Part shown: piece after piece, positions 43,905 through 53,282 of the stretch | Layout of the letters: every line of letters starts with the position of its first letter | Position numbering within the stretch: position 1 is the stretch's first letter | From: Acidobacteriota bacterium | Lineage (GTDB): Bacteria; Acidobacteriota; Blastocatellia; UBA7656 | Reading direction: 5' to 3' | Assembly: GCA_038040445.1 (NCBI GenBank) | Contig: JBBPIG010000006.1 | Coordinates: 1-64,000, forward strand | DNA length: 64,000 nucleotides | Made by a program: the position numbers and the translations under genes | The notes under the pieces: generated by a model | The model's database searches: none | What the model was told of the DNA's origin: nothing | Seen by the model: the letters and a program-made list of their open reading frames with translations, nothing else

Positions 43905-45056
43905 CTACCGATTCTGAACTTTCGCCGGCAGATAGACCCGTGGAACCCGGTCGCTTATTCCGCAGGTCACTTCATATGAAAGGGTCCCGATTTGGGCGGC
44001 GACTTCTTCGACCGTTATTTGACTTGACCCCTGGCCGCCGATGATCACAACTTCGTCGCCCCGTGCTGCGCCCTCGACGCCGGTTACGTCGACCAGGGTC
44101 AGGTCCATGCTCACGCGGCCTACAATCGGCGCCAACTGGCCGCGCACAATTACCTTGCCCCGGTTCGAGAGAGCCCGCCGCAACCCGTCCTCGTAGCCGA
44201 TCGCCAGAGTCGCGATTCGACTCTCGCGTGCCGTCACGAAGGTTCCGCCGTAGCCCAGCGCAGCGCCCGCCGGAACGGTCTTCAAAAGCATGATCCGCGT
44301 CCGCAAAGACATCACCGGACGCCAGTCCAACGACTCGATTGAGGAATTGGTTACGTCGCGCCACAGACCGTAGAGCACCCCGCCCAGCCTCACCAGGTTT
44401 CCGCGCGATCGGGGATAAGCGTGCGCGCCCGCGCTATTGGCTTCGTGGATCCATACCGGCGTGTGTCCTCTGGCGCGCACCGACTCGACTGCGTTTTCGA
44501 ATAAGCGCATCTGTCGCAGGGTGAATTCATCCTTGTCGGGACAATCCGCGGACGCCAGATGTGTCATGACGCCGTCGAGCCGGACGTTCTCGAATCGCGC
44601 AGCGCCTTCAAGAAAGCTTCCCAGTTCGGCACACGGCACACCGAGTCGTCCCATTCCCGTGTCAACCTTGAGGTGATAATCGGCAACCAGGCCCGCGGCC
44701 CGCGCCGCTCGATTGAGTCTCTCAAGAGTATCCAATCGAAAGACGGCAGGGGTCAGTTGATGAGAAATGATCGACTCTTCTTGCCCGTCCCAGAAACCGC
44801 CGAGACATAGAATGGAGCTTGTGATGCCGGAGTCTCTCAGCGTGACTCCCTCCTCAGGCAGCGCGACGCCAAACCACTTGGCGCCGGCCTTTTCGAGAGC
44901 GCTCGCGCACTCAACGGCGCCGTGGCCGTAGGCATCGGATTTCACCGCAGCCATGATCGCTACACCAGGGCCCACGGCTGCGCTGGTTACGCGATAGTTG
45001 TGGATCAGGTTGTCGAGATTGATCTCAGCCCAGGTAGGCCGCTGTGATCGGCTCAT
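43905..45056 (-). CDS. alr: Alanine racemase
   Basis: A 383-residue PLP enzyme making D-alanine for peptidoglycan. The PLP Lys is Lys39 in AAVKSDAYGHG, the second catalytic Tyr is in GAALGYGGTF, and HLKVDTGMGRLG and YEVTCGISDRVPRVY are typical. Its start overlaps the stop of the small upstream gene by 4 bp, so translation is probably coupled. The 240-bp gap after it (43665-43904) holds no recognised feature. Confidence 0.96.
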   Translation of the reverse strand: MSRSQRPTWAEINLDNLIHNYRVTSAAVGPGVAIMAAVKSDAYGHGAVECASALEKAGAKWFGVALPEEGVTLRDSGITSSILCLGGFWDGQEESIISHQLTPAVFRLDTLERLNRAARAAGLVADYHLKVDTGMGRLGVPCAELGSFLEGAARFENVRLDGVMTHLASADCPDKDEFTLRQMRLFENAVESVRARGHTPVWIHEANSAGAHAYPRSRGNLVRLGGVLYGLWRDVTNSSIESLDWRPVMSLRTRIMLLKTVPAGAALGYGGTFVTARESRIATLAIGYEDGLRRALSNRGKVIVRGQLAPIVGRVSMDLTLVDVTGVEGAARGDEVVIIGGQGSSQITVEEVAAQIGTLSYEVTCGISDRVPRVYLPAKVQNR

Positions 45057-45253
45057 CGATGCATAGCCTCTGCGCGGCGGAGCATGACACGGTCGGACTC
45101 GCGGAGCAAAGCGTCCAACTCGCGGCGCTCAGTGCGCGTGAGTCGTCGCCCTTTACTCTCGCTCAGTAGTTCTTCGGCTCGTACCTGTTTCTCTTTAGAC
45201 ACCCGGTACGGTGGCCCGAGCGCGTCAAGCTGTTGTCCGATGGAATAGAACAC
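45053..45253 (-). CDS. Small conserved-type helical protein overlapping alr
   Basis: A 66-residue charged helical protein (EELLSESKGRRLTRTERRELDALLRESDRVMLRRAEAM). This pattern occurs in small proteins of cyanobacteria and other bacteria that often accompany toxin or nuclease genes, but no partner is present here. It ends in a 4-bp overlap with alr and begins 5 bp after the preceding Pro-rich protein gene, so it appears to be part of one transcript. Function unknown. Confidence 0.65.
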   Translation of the reverse strand: MFYSIGQQLDALGPPYRVSKEKQVRAEELLSESKGRRLTRTERRELDALLRESDRVMLRRAEAMHR

Positions 45254-45258
45254 GATCG

Positions 45259-46857
45259 CTACTTTTGTCCTGGCATTCGGAACTTCACCTCAGTCCCATT
45301 GCTCAAAAGCCGGGTGATCTTGTAACCCGTAAAGCCTGTGTCGCGCTTTCCGTCGTACTCAAACTCGAATGTTCCCCTCTGGCCCGGCGGCAGCGGGTTT
45401 GGGACGACCGAAACGTTGCGAATCTCCGGCGGCGTATCGGCCCCGCGTTGCAGCGACACTTCTATGGACAGGTTCTCGAGCGGTTCGTCTGAAATGTTGT
45501 CGACGGCGCCTCTCGCCGTCACCATATTCTTATTCACTTCGGGTCTGTATGACGGGATGATCTGAGCTCTTTGCTTCATCGCGGCCTCGCGCGCCGCCTG
45601 GGTGTCGGTCCCGCGCAGGTTCGCTACGTAAGCCCCGACTCGTGAGTGAACCGAAGGAACAAAGAGGTACAACAGCACCGCGCCGCCGAGCAGAACCACC
45701 ACCGCCAGGAGAGCGATCGTTCCGGTGCGGCCACCCCTCGGACCGACGTCCTTTCCATAGTTTGACAACGCCCCTATGCCGGCATCGCGTGAGTCACGGA
45801 CAGGATCGCCAAAGATCAAGGGCTGCTGTGATCGCTCAGCGGGCAGACCTAAAACAGAACCGGCGGGTGGCTTGTGCGCGTAAGCGCCGGCAATGGATGG
45901 GACAGATGGCTGGGGCACCCTCACTGACGTCGCTCGAATTGATTCGGCCGCGAGTTCACGGGTGCCGCTATCGACGCGCGCAGGTTCAGCCGGCGCAGCG
46001 GCGCCGGAAGCGCTCGACAAAGAACCAAACAATCCAGTAGCCGCCGGGCGCTTTTGGCCGAAGTCTCCGCTTGGTTCCTCAACCTGAGGCGGCCGCGCCG
46101 ACCGCAATTCCCGGGTCGCCGCGGCTTGCTCGCGCGGAGTAAGCGGCTCTATGCGAGGCGGCTCATAAGGCTCGCGGTGCATGATGCGCTCTATGCGAGG
46201 CGGCTCGAAAGGCTCGCGATGCGAACGCTCGTCGACTCGCGCGTCGCGGAGCAGCTCGGGTGCCGGCGGCAACGGCGTTGGTGTAGCTGACTCCTCTTGC
46301 GCAATGATCGGCTGCTCGGCCACCTCCAAACCAGCCCATACCTCATCGTCAAATGCGGCAGGTTCGGGTTCTACTTCGGTCTCCGCTGCAGGTTCCTTGG
46401 GTGAAGGGCTCGCCAAAAGCTCCGTGGGGCGAGGCTCGGGCGAAGGTTCAACTGGTGGCGCCGGCTGAATGGGTTCTTGAGACGGTGAGGTCTCGACTTG
46501 TAGCTCCGCCTCGGCTGTCGTCGAATGCGCGGACGGCGGCAACTCAACTTCGGTTGCGAGCTCACGCGTACCGCCAGTCTGAATCGAAGATGCTTCCGGA
46601 ACTGGCACGCCGACTTCGGCGGTCACCGCGCCGACGGGTTCTTCGGCCTGCTGTACCGGTGGCGCAACGTTCACAAAGAGGCTGCGCCGGGACATGTCCC
46701 AATCTTCTTCGGGCTCTTTCTCCATCCTCTTGTAGCGGCGGAAAAAGTAGACCAGCAGTGAGACGCCCACAATGAATACAAGCACGGCGCCGACGATCAC
46801 CGCTCGGGATAAGCGGGGCTGTTGTGGCTGAAGGAGGTTTAAGAGTAAAAACATCAT
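45259..46857 (-). CDS. Two-helix membrane protein with Pro/Glu-rich linker and FxLYD-like C-terminal domain
   Basis: A 532-residue protein. One membrane helix at about 18-38 (AVIVGAVLVFIVGVSLLVYF) and another at about 385-405 (TIALLAVVVLLGGAVLLYLF). Between them lies a long, presumably disordered Pro/Glu/Ala-rich cytoplasmic region with a repeated HREPYEPPRIE motif. The last ~110 residues form a beta-sandwich-like domain (ARGAVDNISDEPLENLSIEV). It may be an envelope-associated protein, with no known function. It starts a run with the 66-residue gene and alr. Confidence 0.7.
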   Translation of the reverse strand: MMFLLLNLLQPQQPRLSRAVIVGAVLVFIVGVSLLVYFFRRYKRMEKEPEEDWDMSRRSLFVNVAPPVQQAEEPVGAVTAEVGVPVPEASSIQTGGTRELATEVELPPSAHSTTAEAELQVETSPSQEPIQPAPPVEPSPEPRPTELLASPSPKEPAAETEVEPEPAAFDDEVWAGLEVAEQPIIAQEESATPTPLPPAPELLRDARVDERSHREPFEPPRIERIMHREPYEPPRIEPLTPREQAAATRELRSARPPQVEEPSGDFGQKRPAATGLFGSLSSASGAAAPAEPARVDSGTRELAAESIRATSVRVPQPSVPSIAGAYAHKPPAGSVLGLPAERSQQPLIFGDPVRDSRDAGIGALSNYGKDVGPRGGRTGTIALLAVVVLLGGAVLLYLFVPSVHSRVGAYVANLRGTDTQAAREAAMKQRAQIIPSYRPEVNKNMVTARGAVDNISDEPLENLSIEVSLQRGADTPPEIRNVSVVPNPLPPGQRGTFEFEYDGKRDTGFTGYKITRLLSNGTEVKFRMPGQK

Positions 46858-46937
46858 TCTGTTCTGTTCCTAACTAAGCATAGCGGCTCTGTTGTTGTTG
46901 CGCGGCGAACCCTGGAGTCTCGAAGTTCATGTTGCGG

Positions 46938-48377
46938 TCATGCCGATACCTCGACGGATGCGGCGGTCTCCGCCGTAGGTTGCACGAGCGCGGCAATCGC
47001 GTCGAGGATGATCGCCTCTTCTTCGACCGCAACCGTGCGCAGATCAATCAATACGCGATCGCGCTCGGTGCGGGTGATGATCGGAATCCGGTGGCCTCGA
47101 AGCCGCTCTTCGAGCATGGCCGCGGTCGCCGAGGTGTCCTGCAAAGCAACCAGCACCGTCGGAAGCTTGACGTCCGGCGCTGAGCCGCCGCCGATAACCG
47201 ACGCCCCGTCCTCGAGGCTCACTTTCAACCTGCCGCTTGCCAATTCCTCGATTAATTCGACGAACCGTGCCGCGCGTTCGGCTATCTGTTCGCGAGTCGT
47301 CGCGATGGTACGGATCACCGGTACTTCCGAGAGAGCGGCGCCTCGCTCATAAAGCCTTAGCGTTGCCTCGAGGGCCGCATATGTCATTTTGTCGGACCGC
47401 ATCGCTCGCATCAACGGGTTCTTTCGCACTCGATCAACGATCCCCAGTTGGCCCGCGACGATGCCCGCTTGCGGGCCGCCCAACATCTTGTCGCCGCTGA
47501 AAGAAACCACCGAGATACCGGACTTGAACGAGTCGGCAACCACCGGCTCATCCTTCACCCCGTAAGGCGAAAGATCAATCAAGCAGCCAGAGCCCAGGTC
47601 TTCAAACGACGGGATGCCCGTTCGCCCGGCGAGTTCGGCTATCTCCCGCGCACTCGGGCGCTCGGTGAACCCGATGATGCGATAGTTCGACGGATGCACC
47701 CGCAGTATCAACCTCGTGCGCTCGTTGATCGCTCGCTCGTAGTCGGCTATTCGAGTGCGATTCGTCGTGCCGACTTCGCGGAGGGTCGCGCCGCTTTTCT
47801 CCATCACATCAGGAATTCGGAAGCTGCCGCCGATCTCGATCAACTCTCCGCGGGAGACGATCACCTCGCCGCCTTCTGCCAGCGTGTTGAGCACCAGCAG
47901 CACGGCGGCGGCGTTGTTATTGACGACCACCGCGGCTTCGCTTCCCGCCAGCCGCGCCAGCAACTCCTGACAATGTGTCTCGCGTTGGCCGCGCTCGCCA
48001 CGCTGCAGATCGTATTCGAGATTCGAATAGTGTGCGGCGGCTTCTGAGACTGCTTCTACCGCCTCGAGAGCAAGCGGCGCGCGGCCGAGATTCGTATGAA
48101 TGATGACTCCGGTAGCATTGATGATCCGGCGAAGCGATGGCTGGGCGCACTGGGCAGCTCGCACATTGAGCCTGCGCTCGACCTCTTCAGTTAACGACTG
48201 AGGACTGAGTGCTGAGGAATGAGTTGCGCTGGCGAGTTGTTCACGCAGCTCGTCTGTGATCTCACGAAGCAGGTCTCGCACGCGCTCGCGGCTGAGGGCA
48301 GCGGACAGTTGCGACGCCAACGGCCTCTCCAACAGCCGCTCGATCGAGGGCAGCGATCTAAGCAGGTGATTCGGCAT
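46938..48377 (-). CDS. selA: L-seryl-tRNA(Sec) selenium transferase
   Basis: A 479-residue PLP enzyme converting seryl-tRNA(Sec) to selenocysteinyl-tRNA(Sec). The PLP Lys is Lys297 in VSFSGDKMLGGPQAG; INATGVIIHTNLGRAPL and VVNNNAAAVLL are typical. It implies that the organism makes selenoproteins, although selB, selD and tRNA-Sec are not in this window. The genes on both sides are unrelated. No selenoprotein was recognised nearby. Confidence 0.95.
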   Translation of the reverse strand: MPNHLLRSLPSIERLLERPLASQLSAALSRERVRDLLREITDELREQLASATHSSALSPQSLTEEVERRLNVRAAQCAQPSLRRIINATGVIIHTNLGRAPLALEAVEAVSEAAAHYSNLEYDLQRGERGQRETHCQELLARLAGSEAAVVVNNNAAAVLLVLNTLAEGGEVIVSRGELIEIGGSFRIPDVMEKSGATLREVGTTNRTRIADYERAINERTRLILRVHPSNYRIIGFTERPSAREIAELAGRTGIPSFEDLGSGCLIDLSPYGVKDEPVVADSFKSGISVVSFSGDKMLGGPQAGIVAGQLGIVDRVRKNPLMRAMRSDKMTYAALEATLRLYERGAALSEVPVIRTIATTREQIAERAARFVELIEELASGRLKVSLEDGASVIGGGSAPDVKLPTVLVALQDTSATAAMLEERLRGHRIPIITRTERDRVLIDLRTVAVEEEAIILDAIAALVQPTAETAASVEVSA

Positions 48378-48464
48378 GTGATTTCCGTTGACACCGGTCA
48401 GTGTCTGACGTACATTCTAACACAACCCCCACACGTTACAGCCAAGCCCTCCCAGAGTCAGTTA

Positions 48465-49028
48465 ATGGAACCAAAGATAGACAGTCCTATAGACCAGGAC
48501 CTTGATCGGCTCGAGTACGAGATTCGACGATTGAAGGTTGAGTACGACATCTACTTCAATGGCGGAACGCTGCGGCCGCCTATCGACACGAAGGGACGCG
48601 TCGAGACCGCCATCAAGCGCATCTACGACATGCGCGGGTTGTCATTCGGACAGCGGTTTCGTTACAACAGCCTGGTTGCGCGCTACAACGTCATGCGCGA
48701 GCTGTGGCGGCGGCACACTCAAAGCCGCGAAGAGAGCGGCCGGCCTCCAACGCCTGAGGCGCTAACCGCGCTACGCGAACAGGTGGCAGTGATTCGATGT
48801 CACGATCCACAGCTCGAACCCGAAAAGGTCAGCGAGCTTTACGACCAACTCGTAGCCGCAAAGCGAAAGTGCGGTGAGAAAATAGGCGTACTGAGTCTCG
48901 AAGTATTCACACAATTCCTCACCTCGCGAGCCGAGCACATCAAAGACAACCTGGCGACCGATGCAGTCGATTTCGTCGTTGGAGTCGACAACGGCCGCGT
49001 CAAATTCGCCGCCCGCCCCGCCCGCTGA
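48465..49028 (+). CDS. Conserved helical protein resembling the MXAN_5187 C-terminal domain
   Basis: A 187-residue soluble, mostly helical protein: a coiled-coil start (LDRLEYEIRRLKVEYDIYFNGG), RFRYNSLVARYNVMRELWRRH in the middle and a C-terminal domain ending VDFVVGVDNGRVKFAARP. I recall a similar domain at the C-terminus of MXAN_5187-type proteins of myxobacteria; this is a memory-based match. ATG 48465 is chosen; a longer in-frame reading to 48219 lies inside selA. It is divergent from selA. Confidence 0.7.
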   Translation: MEPKIDSPIDQDLDRLEYEIRRLKVEYDIYFNGGTLRPPIDTKGRVETAIKRIYDMRGLSFGQRFRYNSLVARYNVMRELWRRHTQSREESGRPPTPEALTALREQVAVIRCHDPQLEPEKVSELYDQLVAAKRKCGEKIGVLSLEVFTQFLTSRAEHIKDNLATDAVDFVVGVDNGRVKFAARPAR

Positions 49029-49179
49029 TAAGCCGCTCCGCACACAAGACCGTCTCCGGCCCACTAAAGTTGCATTGCCGTGGCCGGCTTCCGAACGCTC
49101 GAGGTCTACCCTGGGTCGAAGCGTGAACGACTGCGACCTCAGTGAGGAGATTCCGCCGAAGCTGGGAGCGTCGACATGT

Positions 49180-50997
49180 TTACCGATCATCAGGGCTTAG
49201 TGCTACTTGCGTGATCTGGAGCAGCGCCATCACTCGCATCTCCGGGCGTTGGAGTCGATCAGCCGCCAATCTGGCGCGGTCGTAATCATTGCGTGAGAGC
49301 GAGGCCAACATTTGCGCCGACTCTTGAGCAACCGTGTTCATCGGATTGCCGCTGTTGATAACGAACTCGCCGTCCCTGAAGTACTGTTGGATGTCGAACC
49401 CGTTCAACACAAGCGCCGCGCTGGCAAGCTCGTTGAGCTGATCGATCACTCGCTCGACAATCGCCGCGCTCCTGCCCGCATCGAGCTGCTCGTATGCACT
49501 GGCGATCTGAATCTGTGTTTGCAGTTGCGGGTAGCTCAGCGCTCGATCGCCGATCATCGCCTGAGCTTCGGCCAAAAGCTCAAGCGCAGTCGACTTGTCG
49601 CCTTTCGCCGCCGCGCTGGCCCCCAATTGAGTTAAGATACCAGCCCGCTCTTCCAGCGAGGGAAGCCGCGATAGTAGCGCACGCCCTTCCGCAAGCTTCT
49701 GTTGCTCGCTGGCGCGATTTACCAAATGGCGATCCAGGTTCAGGGTCATCTCCCGACGCTGTTGGGGGTCCGCAATTTGTCCGACAATCTCGCGGGCGCT
49801 CTTTTCGTCTCCTTGATTCAACGCCTTCCACGCCGCTTGCTGAACGAGATTATTCGCAACTTCCGGAGGCGCAGTTTTCGAAGCTTCAATCAACTCGCTG
49901 GCCGTGCCGTTCTGAAGAAGCTCCTGATACTTTGCCCAGGGTCCCTGCTGTATCTGGTTTGACCTGTCCATCTCCGCAATCCGCTCGCCTAAGGCGGCAA
50001 TCTGATTGGGAGACAGCCTTTCGATATCCGGCAACATCGGCTTTAGCTGCTGTAGAATTCCAACCACCTGTCCCGGATACGAGCGAAAAGATCGGCCGCC
50101 GTGAATGACCAGTGAGCCAACCGCGACCCCGGTGAAGCCGGCCGGGGCGTTGTTGAACACCGTTTTGATGAGGATGTTACTCAGCTCTCGCGCGGTCTGC
50201 TCGTCCAACTTCGCAAGCGAAAGGTGGACAGTGGAGCGCTGCCCTGACTGGTCAGACGCAGGTCGGTTACTTTCGATCCAGGTGCGCAAGAGTACGATGG
50301 CGATGTTCACCGACTCCGGGCTCCTGCTGAAGTCATCGCTCCGAAGCCGGGTCAAGATGCATCCAAGAAACTTCTCCGCAAGCGCTTTGTCCTGGGAATG
50401 AAGCCTGTAAAGCATGTTCATCGCCCCATTATCAATCGCGATCTTTAACGAATCCTCGGCAAGCGAAAACGCTTGCTGGGGTTCCTTTGCCGCGAGCTGC
50501 TCAGCGAGCCTCATCTGGAGTTGCGCTTCGAAAGCCGGTTGCGCATAAGACCGCTGCTCGGAAGAAGCTGGACGCGAGGCCCGTAAGAAATCAAGGGCTA
50601 GTTTGGGGTCGTGGTTTGCAACAACCTGGAGGATCTCCTGCCGCAGTTGCTGAGGCACGTCAGTCAGGTTTGGATACTCCCGATCCCCGCTGTCGACCGC
50701 CGCGGTCATCTCGCTCAGACTTGCTGCCGCCGATTTGAACAGCGAGCGAGCGCGCTTTTCATCTCGATCCCAAAGAGATCCTGCCAGAGCTATGTCGATC
50801 CGAATGCGATTCTCAGGCAGCCTGAGCGATTGCGCCACCTTGATGATCTCGTCTGCCAGCGCGAGCGCTTTCTTCTCGCGCTCCTCGCGAGCCTTTCTCT
50901 TTTCAGCTTCGCCAGAAGCTGATTGAGCTGATTGAGCTCGGACGCTCGGGATCACTAGGATGAGAATGAAGAGAAGCCTTGCGAGCTTTGAAGCCAT
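49180..50997 (-). CDS. Exported helical-repeat protein of unknown function
   Basis: A 605-residue protein with a signal peptide (ASKLARLLFILILVIPSVRA) and an otherwise helical structure of charged repeats similar in style to TPR/SEL-type arrays (AKEPQQAFSLAEDSLKIAI, AAAKGDKSTALELLAEAQ). No family was recognised. ATG 50997 is chosen because the signal peptide follows directly; an in-frame Met at 51078 adds 27 non-hydrophobic residues. It is monocistronic by position. Confidence 0.75.
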   Translation of the reverse strand: MASKLARLLFILILVIPSVRAQSAQSASGEAEKRKAREEREKKALALADEIIKVAQSLRLPENRIRIDIALAGSLWDRDEKRARSLFKSAAASLSEMTAAVDSGDREYPNLTDVPQQLRQEILQVVANHDPKLALDFLRASRPASSEQRSYAQPAFEAQLQMRLAEQLAAKEPQQAFSLAEDSLKIAIDNGAMNMLYRLHSQDKALAEKFLGCILTRLRSDDFSRSPESVNIAIVLLRTWIESNRPASDQSGQRSTVHLSLAKLDEQTARELSNILIKTVFNNAPAGFTGVAVGSLVIHGGRSFRSYPGQVVGILQQLKPMLPDIERLSPNQIAALGERIAEMDRSNQIQQGPWAKYQELLQNGTASELIEASKTAPPEVANNLVQQAAWKALNQGDEKSAREIVGQIADPQQRREMTLNLDRHLVNRASEQQKLAEGRALLSRLPSLEERAGILTQLGASAAAKGDKSTALELLAEAQAMIGDRALSYPQLQTQIQIASAYEQLDAGRSAAIVERVIDQLNELASAALVLNGFDIQQYFRDGEFVINSGNPMNTVAQESAQMLASLSRNDYDRARLAADRLQRPEMRVMALLQITQVALSPDDR

Positions 50998-51424
50998 GTA
51001 AACACCTCGTTCTTGTCTGGATAGTATCGACCACGGGGGCCGCTGTGCCCGGTCCGGATCCCGAAAGCTTCGCGTCAATTACTGAATTCCTGGAGGCTTT
51101 TAACGCTTGTGCTTCCCGGATGTTCCTATGCCAGCGGCGTTCGACTGCTCTTCGCTTGCTGTTCGTAAGAACGTTGCGGGCAACCATGTTTGCGAAGATC
51201 AAGTTGCCGAATGTCGGACAAACTTCAGTTTATTCGTGGGACCTGAATGCCGCGCGTCACCAAGCGCGCGACAAGCTGAAGTTGTCGGACATCGTTCACA
51301 GGAGAGAAGACCAGTGGCTCTAGAACCGGATTGAATTCGCCGATTGACATGGAACTCGCAGGGAATTCGCAGGGAGTTTGCCAACTGGTCAGCGCTGGCT
51401 TGTTGCTAGTCTGGCCCTGCAAAT
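50998..51424. other. Gene-poor gap
   Basis: A 427-bp gap. It contains an imperfect inverted repeat (TGTCGGACAAACTTCAG near 51215 and CTGAAGTTGTCGGACA near 51278) and a possible 45-codon reading frame at 51187-51323 that I do not call a gene. GGGAATTCGCAGGGA-like duplications occur near 51360. Confidence 0.45.
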
Positions 51425-51454
51425 CAAAAAGGCCCCGCTCCGACGAGCGGGGCC
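51425..51454 (-). terminator. Rho-independent terminator of the cold-shock gene
   Basis: GGCCCCGCTC and GAGCGGGGCC form a perfect 10-bp stem with a 4-nt loop, followed on the minus strand by TTTTTG. It lies 24 bp after the csp stop codon. Confidence 0.9.
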
Positions 51455-51477
51455 GTCGTATGCGCCTGATTGATTTG

Positions 51478-51684
51478 TTAAAGCCGTTTCACGGCTTCCG
51501 CCTGGGGTCCCTTCGGTCCTTCAACTACTTCGAACTCGACGGTCTCGCCCTGCTTGAGCGACTTGTAGCCGTCTTCCTGTATGGCCGAATAGTGCACAAA
51601 CACATCGGCTCCGCCCGGTTGCTCGATGAACCCATAGCCCTTTGCATTACTGAACCACTTGACCTTGCCTTGTGACATCGACAT
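51478..51684 (-). CDS. Cold-shock domain protein (CspA family)
   Basis: A 68-residue single-domain RNA/DNA chaperone. RNP1 is KGYGFI and RNP2 is [21 protein letters not shown] at the N-terminus and [11 protein letters not shown] at the end are typical. ATG 51684 is preceded by GGAGGAGG, a very strong ribosome-binding site; a longer in-frame reading to 51777 lacks family sequence. The gene is bracketed by two terminators, so it is likely expressed alone at a high level. Confidence 0.97.
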   Translation of the reverse strand: MSMSQGKVKWFSNAKGYGFIEQPGGADVFVHYSAIQEDGYKSLKQGETVEFEVVEGPKGPQAEAVKRL

Positions 51685-51765
51685 ACATCCTCCTCCGATA
51701 GTCTCAAAGTTTCGCGCGCCCGGGGCAGCGTCACCTGACGCTATCGTCCGCCCGTAACTTGAAAC

Positions 51766-51813
51766 AAAAAGCCGCAAAGCGACGCTCGCAACCTGCGAGC
51801 ATCCCTTTGCGGC
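51766..51813 (-). terminator. Hairpin terminator upstream of csp, after mdh
   Basis: GCCGCAAAG (51771-51779) pairs with CTTTGCGGC (51805-51813), with an inner GCTCGCA/TGCGAGC stem; read on the minus strand it ends in TTTTTG. It lies 223 bp after the mdh stop. The rest of the 351-bp gap between csp and mdh shows nothing else. Confidence 0.75.
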
Positions 51814-52035
51814 TTCCTATCAAGCTTTCACTGCGTTGCCCAAGACTTCTAGTCGCTCTGGGTAAATCTTCTAAGCCTACGCGAAGCGGGCCGCATACTA
51901 GCGCAACGACTAAACAGAGTCAAGAAAAAACGACGCCAAGCCAGGACTACTCTTTGCGGTGAGTGATCGTCTGACTCTTTGGGTTAAATAAGCGCCCGCC
52001 CGAGCTCGATGCACTGCGCCTTCTGGCGGTTTGCG

Positions 52036-53016
<981 letters not shown>

Positions 53017-53037
53017 TCAGAGGATGAGCGGACCGAA

Positions 53038-53066
53038 ATTCTATACGACGGGTTGAGAATCGTCCA
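53038..53066 (-). promoter_or_regulatory. Predicted promoter of mdh
   Basis: On the minus strand TGGACG (53066-53061), a 17-bp spacer and TAGAAT (53043-53038), 73 bp before the start codon. A moderate match to sigma70 boxes. Confidence 0.4.
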
Positions 53067-53171
53067 CGAACCGCGTCTCGAGCCGCTTATCGAAGACGGT
53101 GAGCTATCGCCGCCTGGGTGAAAGGCCGACTCGAAGCGCTGCACCGAACTCTAACGCGCCCTCTTGCAACA

Positions 53172-53273
53172 GCGGGGGCAAGCTACCCTTCCCGACCTGT
53201 GATCCTTCTAGTGATCCTGCAAACGATCAATATCAAAATAGGATACAGGTCGGGAAGGGTGGCTTGCCCCCGC
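53172..53273. repeat. Palindromic repeat family B, copy 2
   Basis: GCGGGGGCAAGCTACCCTTC (start of the left arm, 53172-53205) is mirrored by a 33-bp right arm at 53241-53273 ending GGCTTGCCCCCGC. The arms match those of copy 1 (19255-19351) but in the opposite order. It lies between mdh and the APC permease, 10 bp after the permease stop in transcription direction. Confidence 0.85.
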
Positions 53274-53282
53274 CTTGCCAGC

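Noticed and set aside
51187-51323. Possible 45-residue gene on the plus strand
   Set aside because: No recognisable ribosome-binding site or family, and it lies in a stretch of imperfect repeats.
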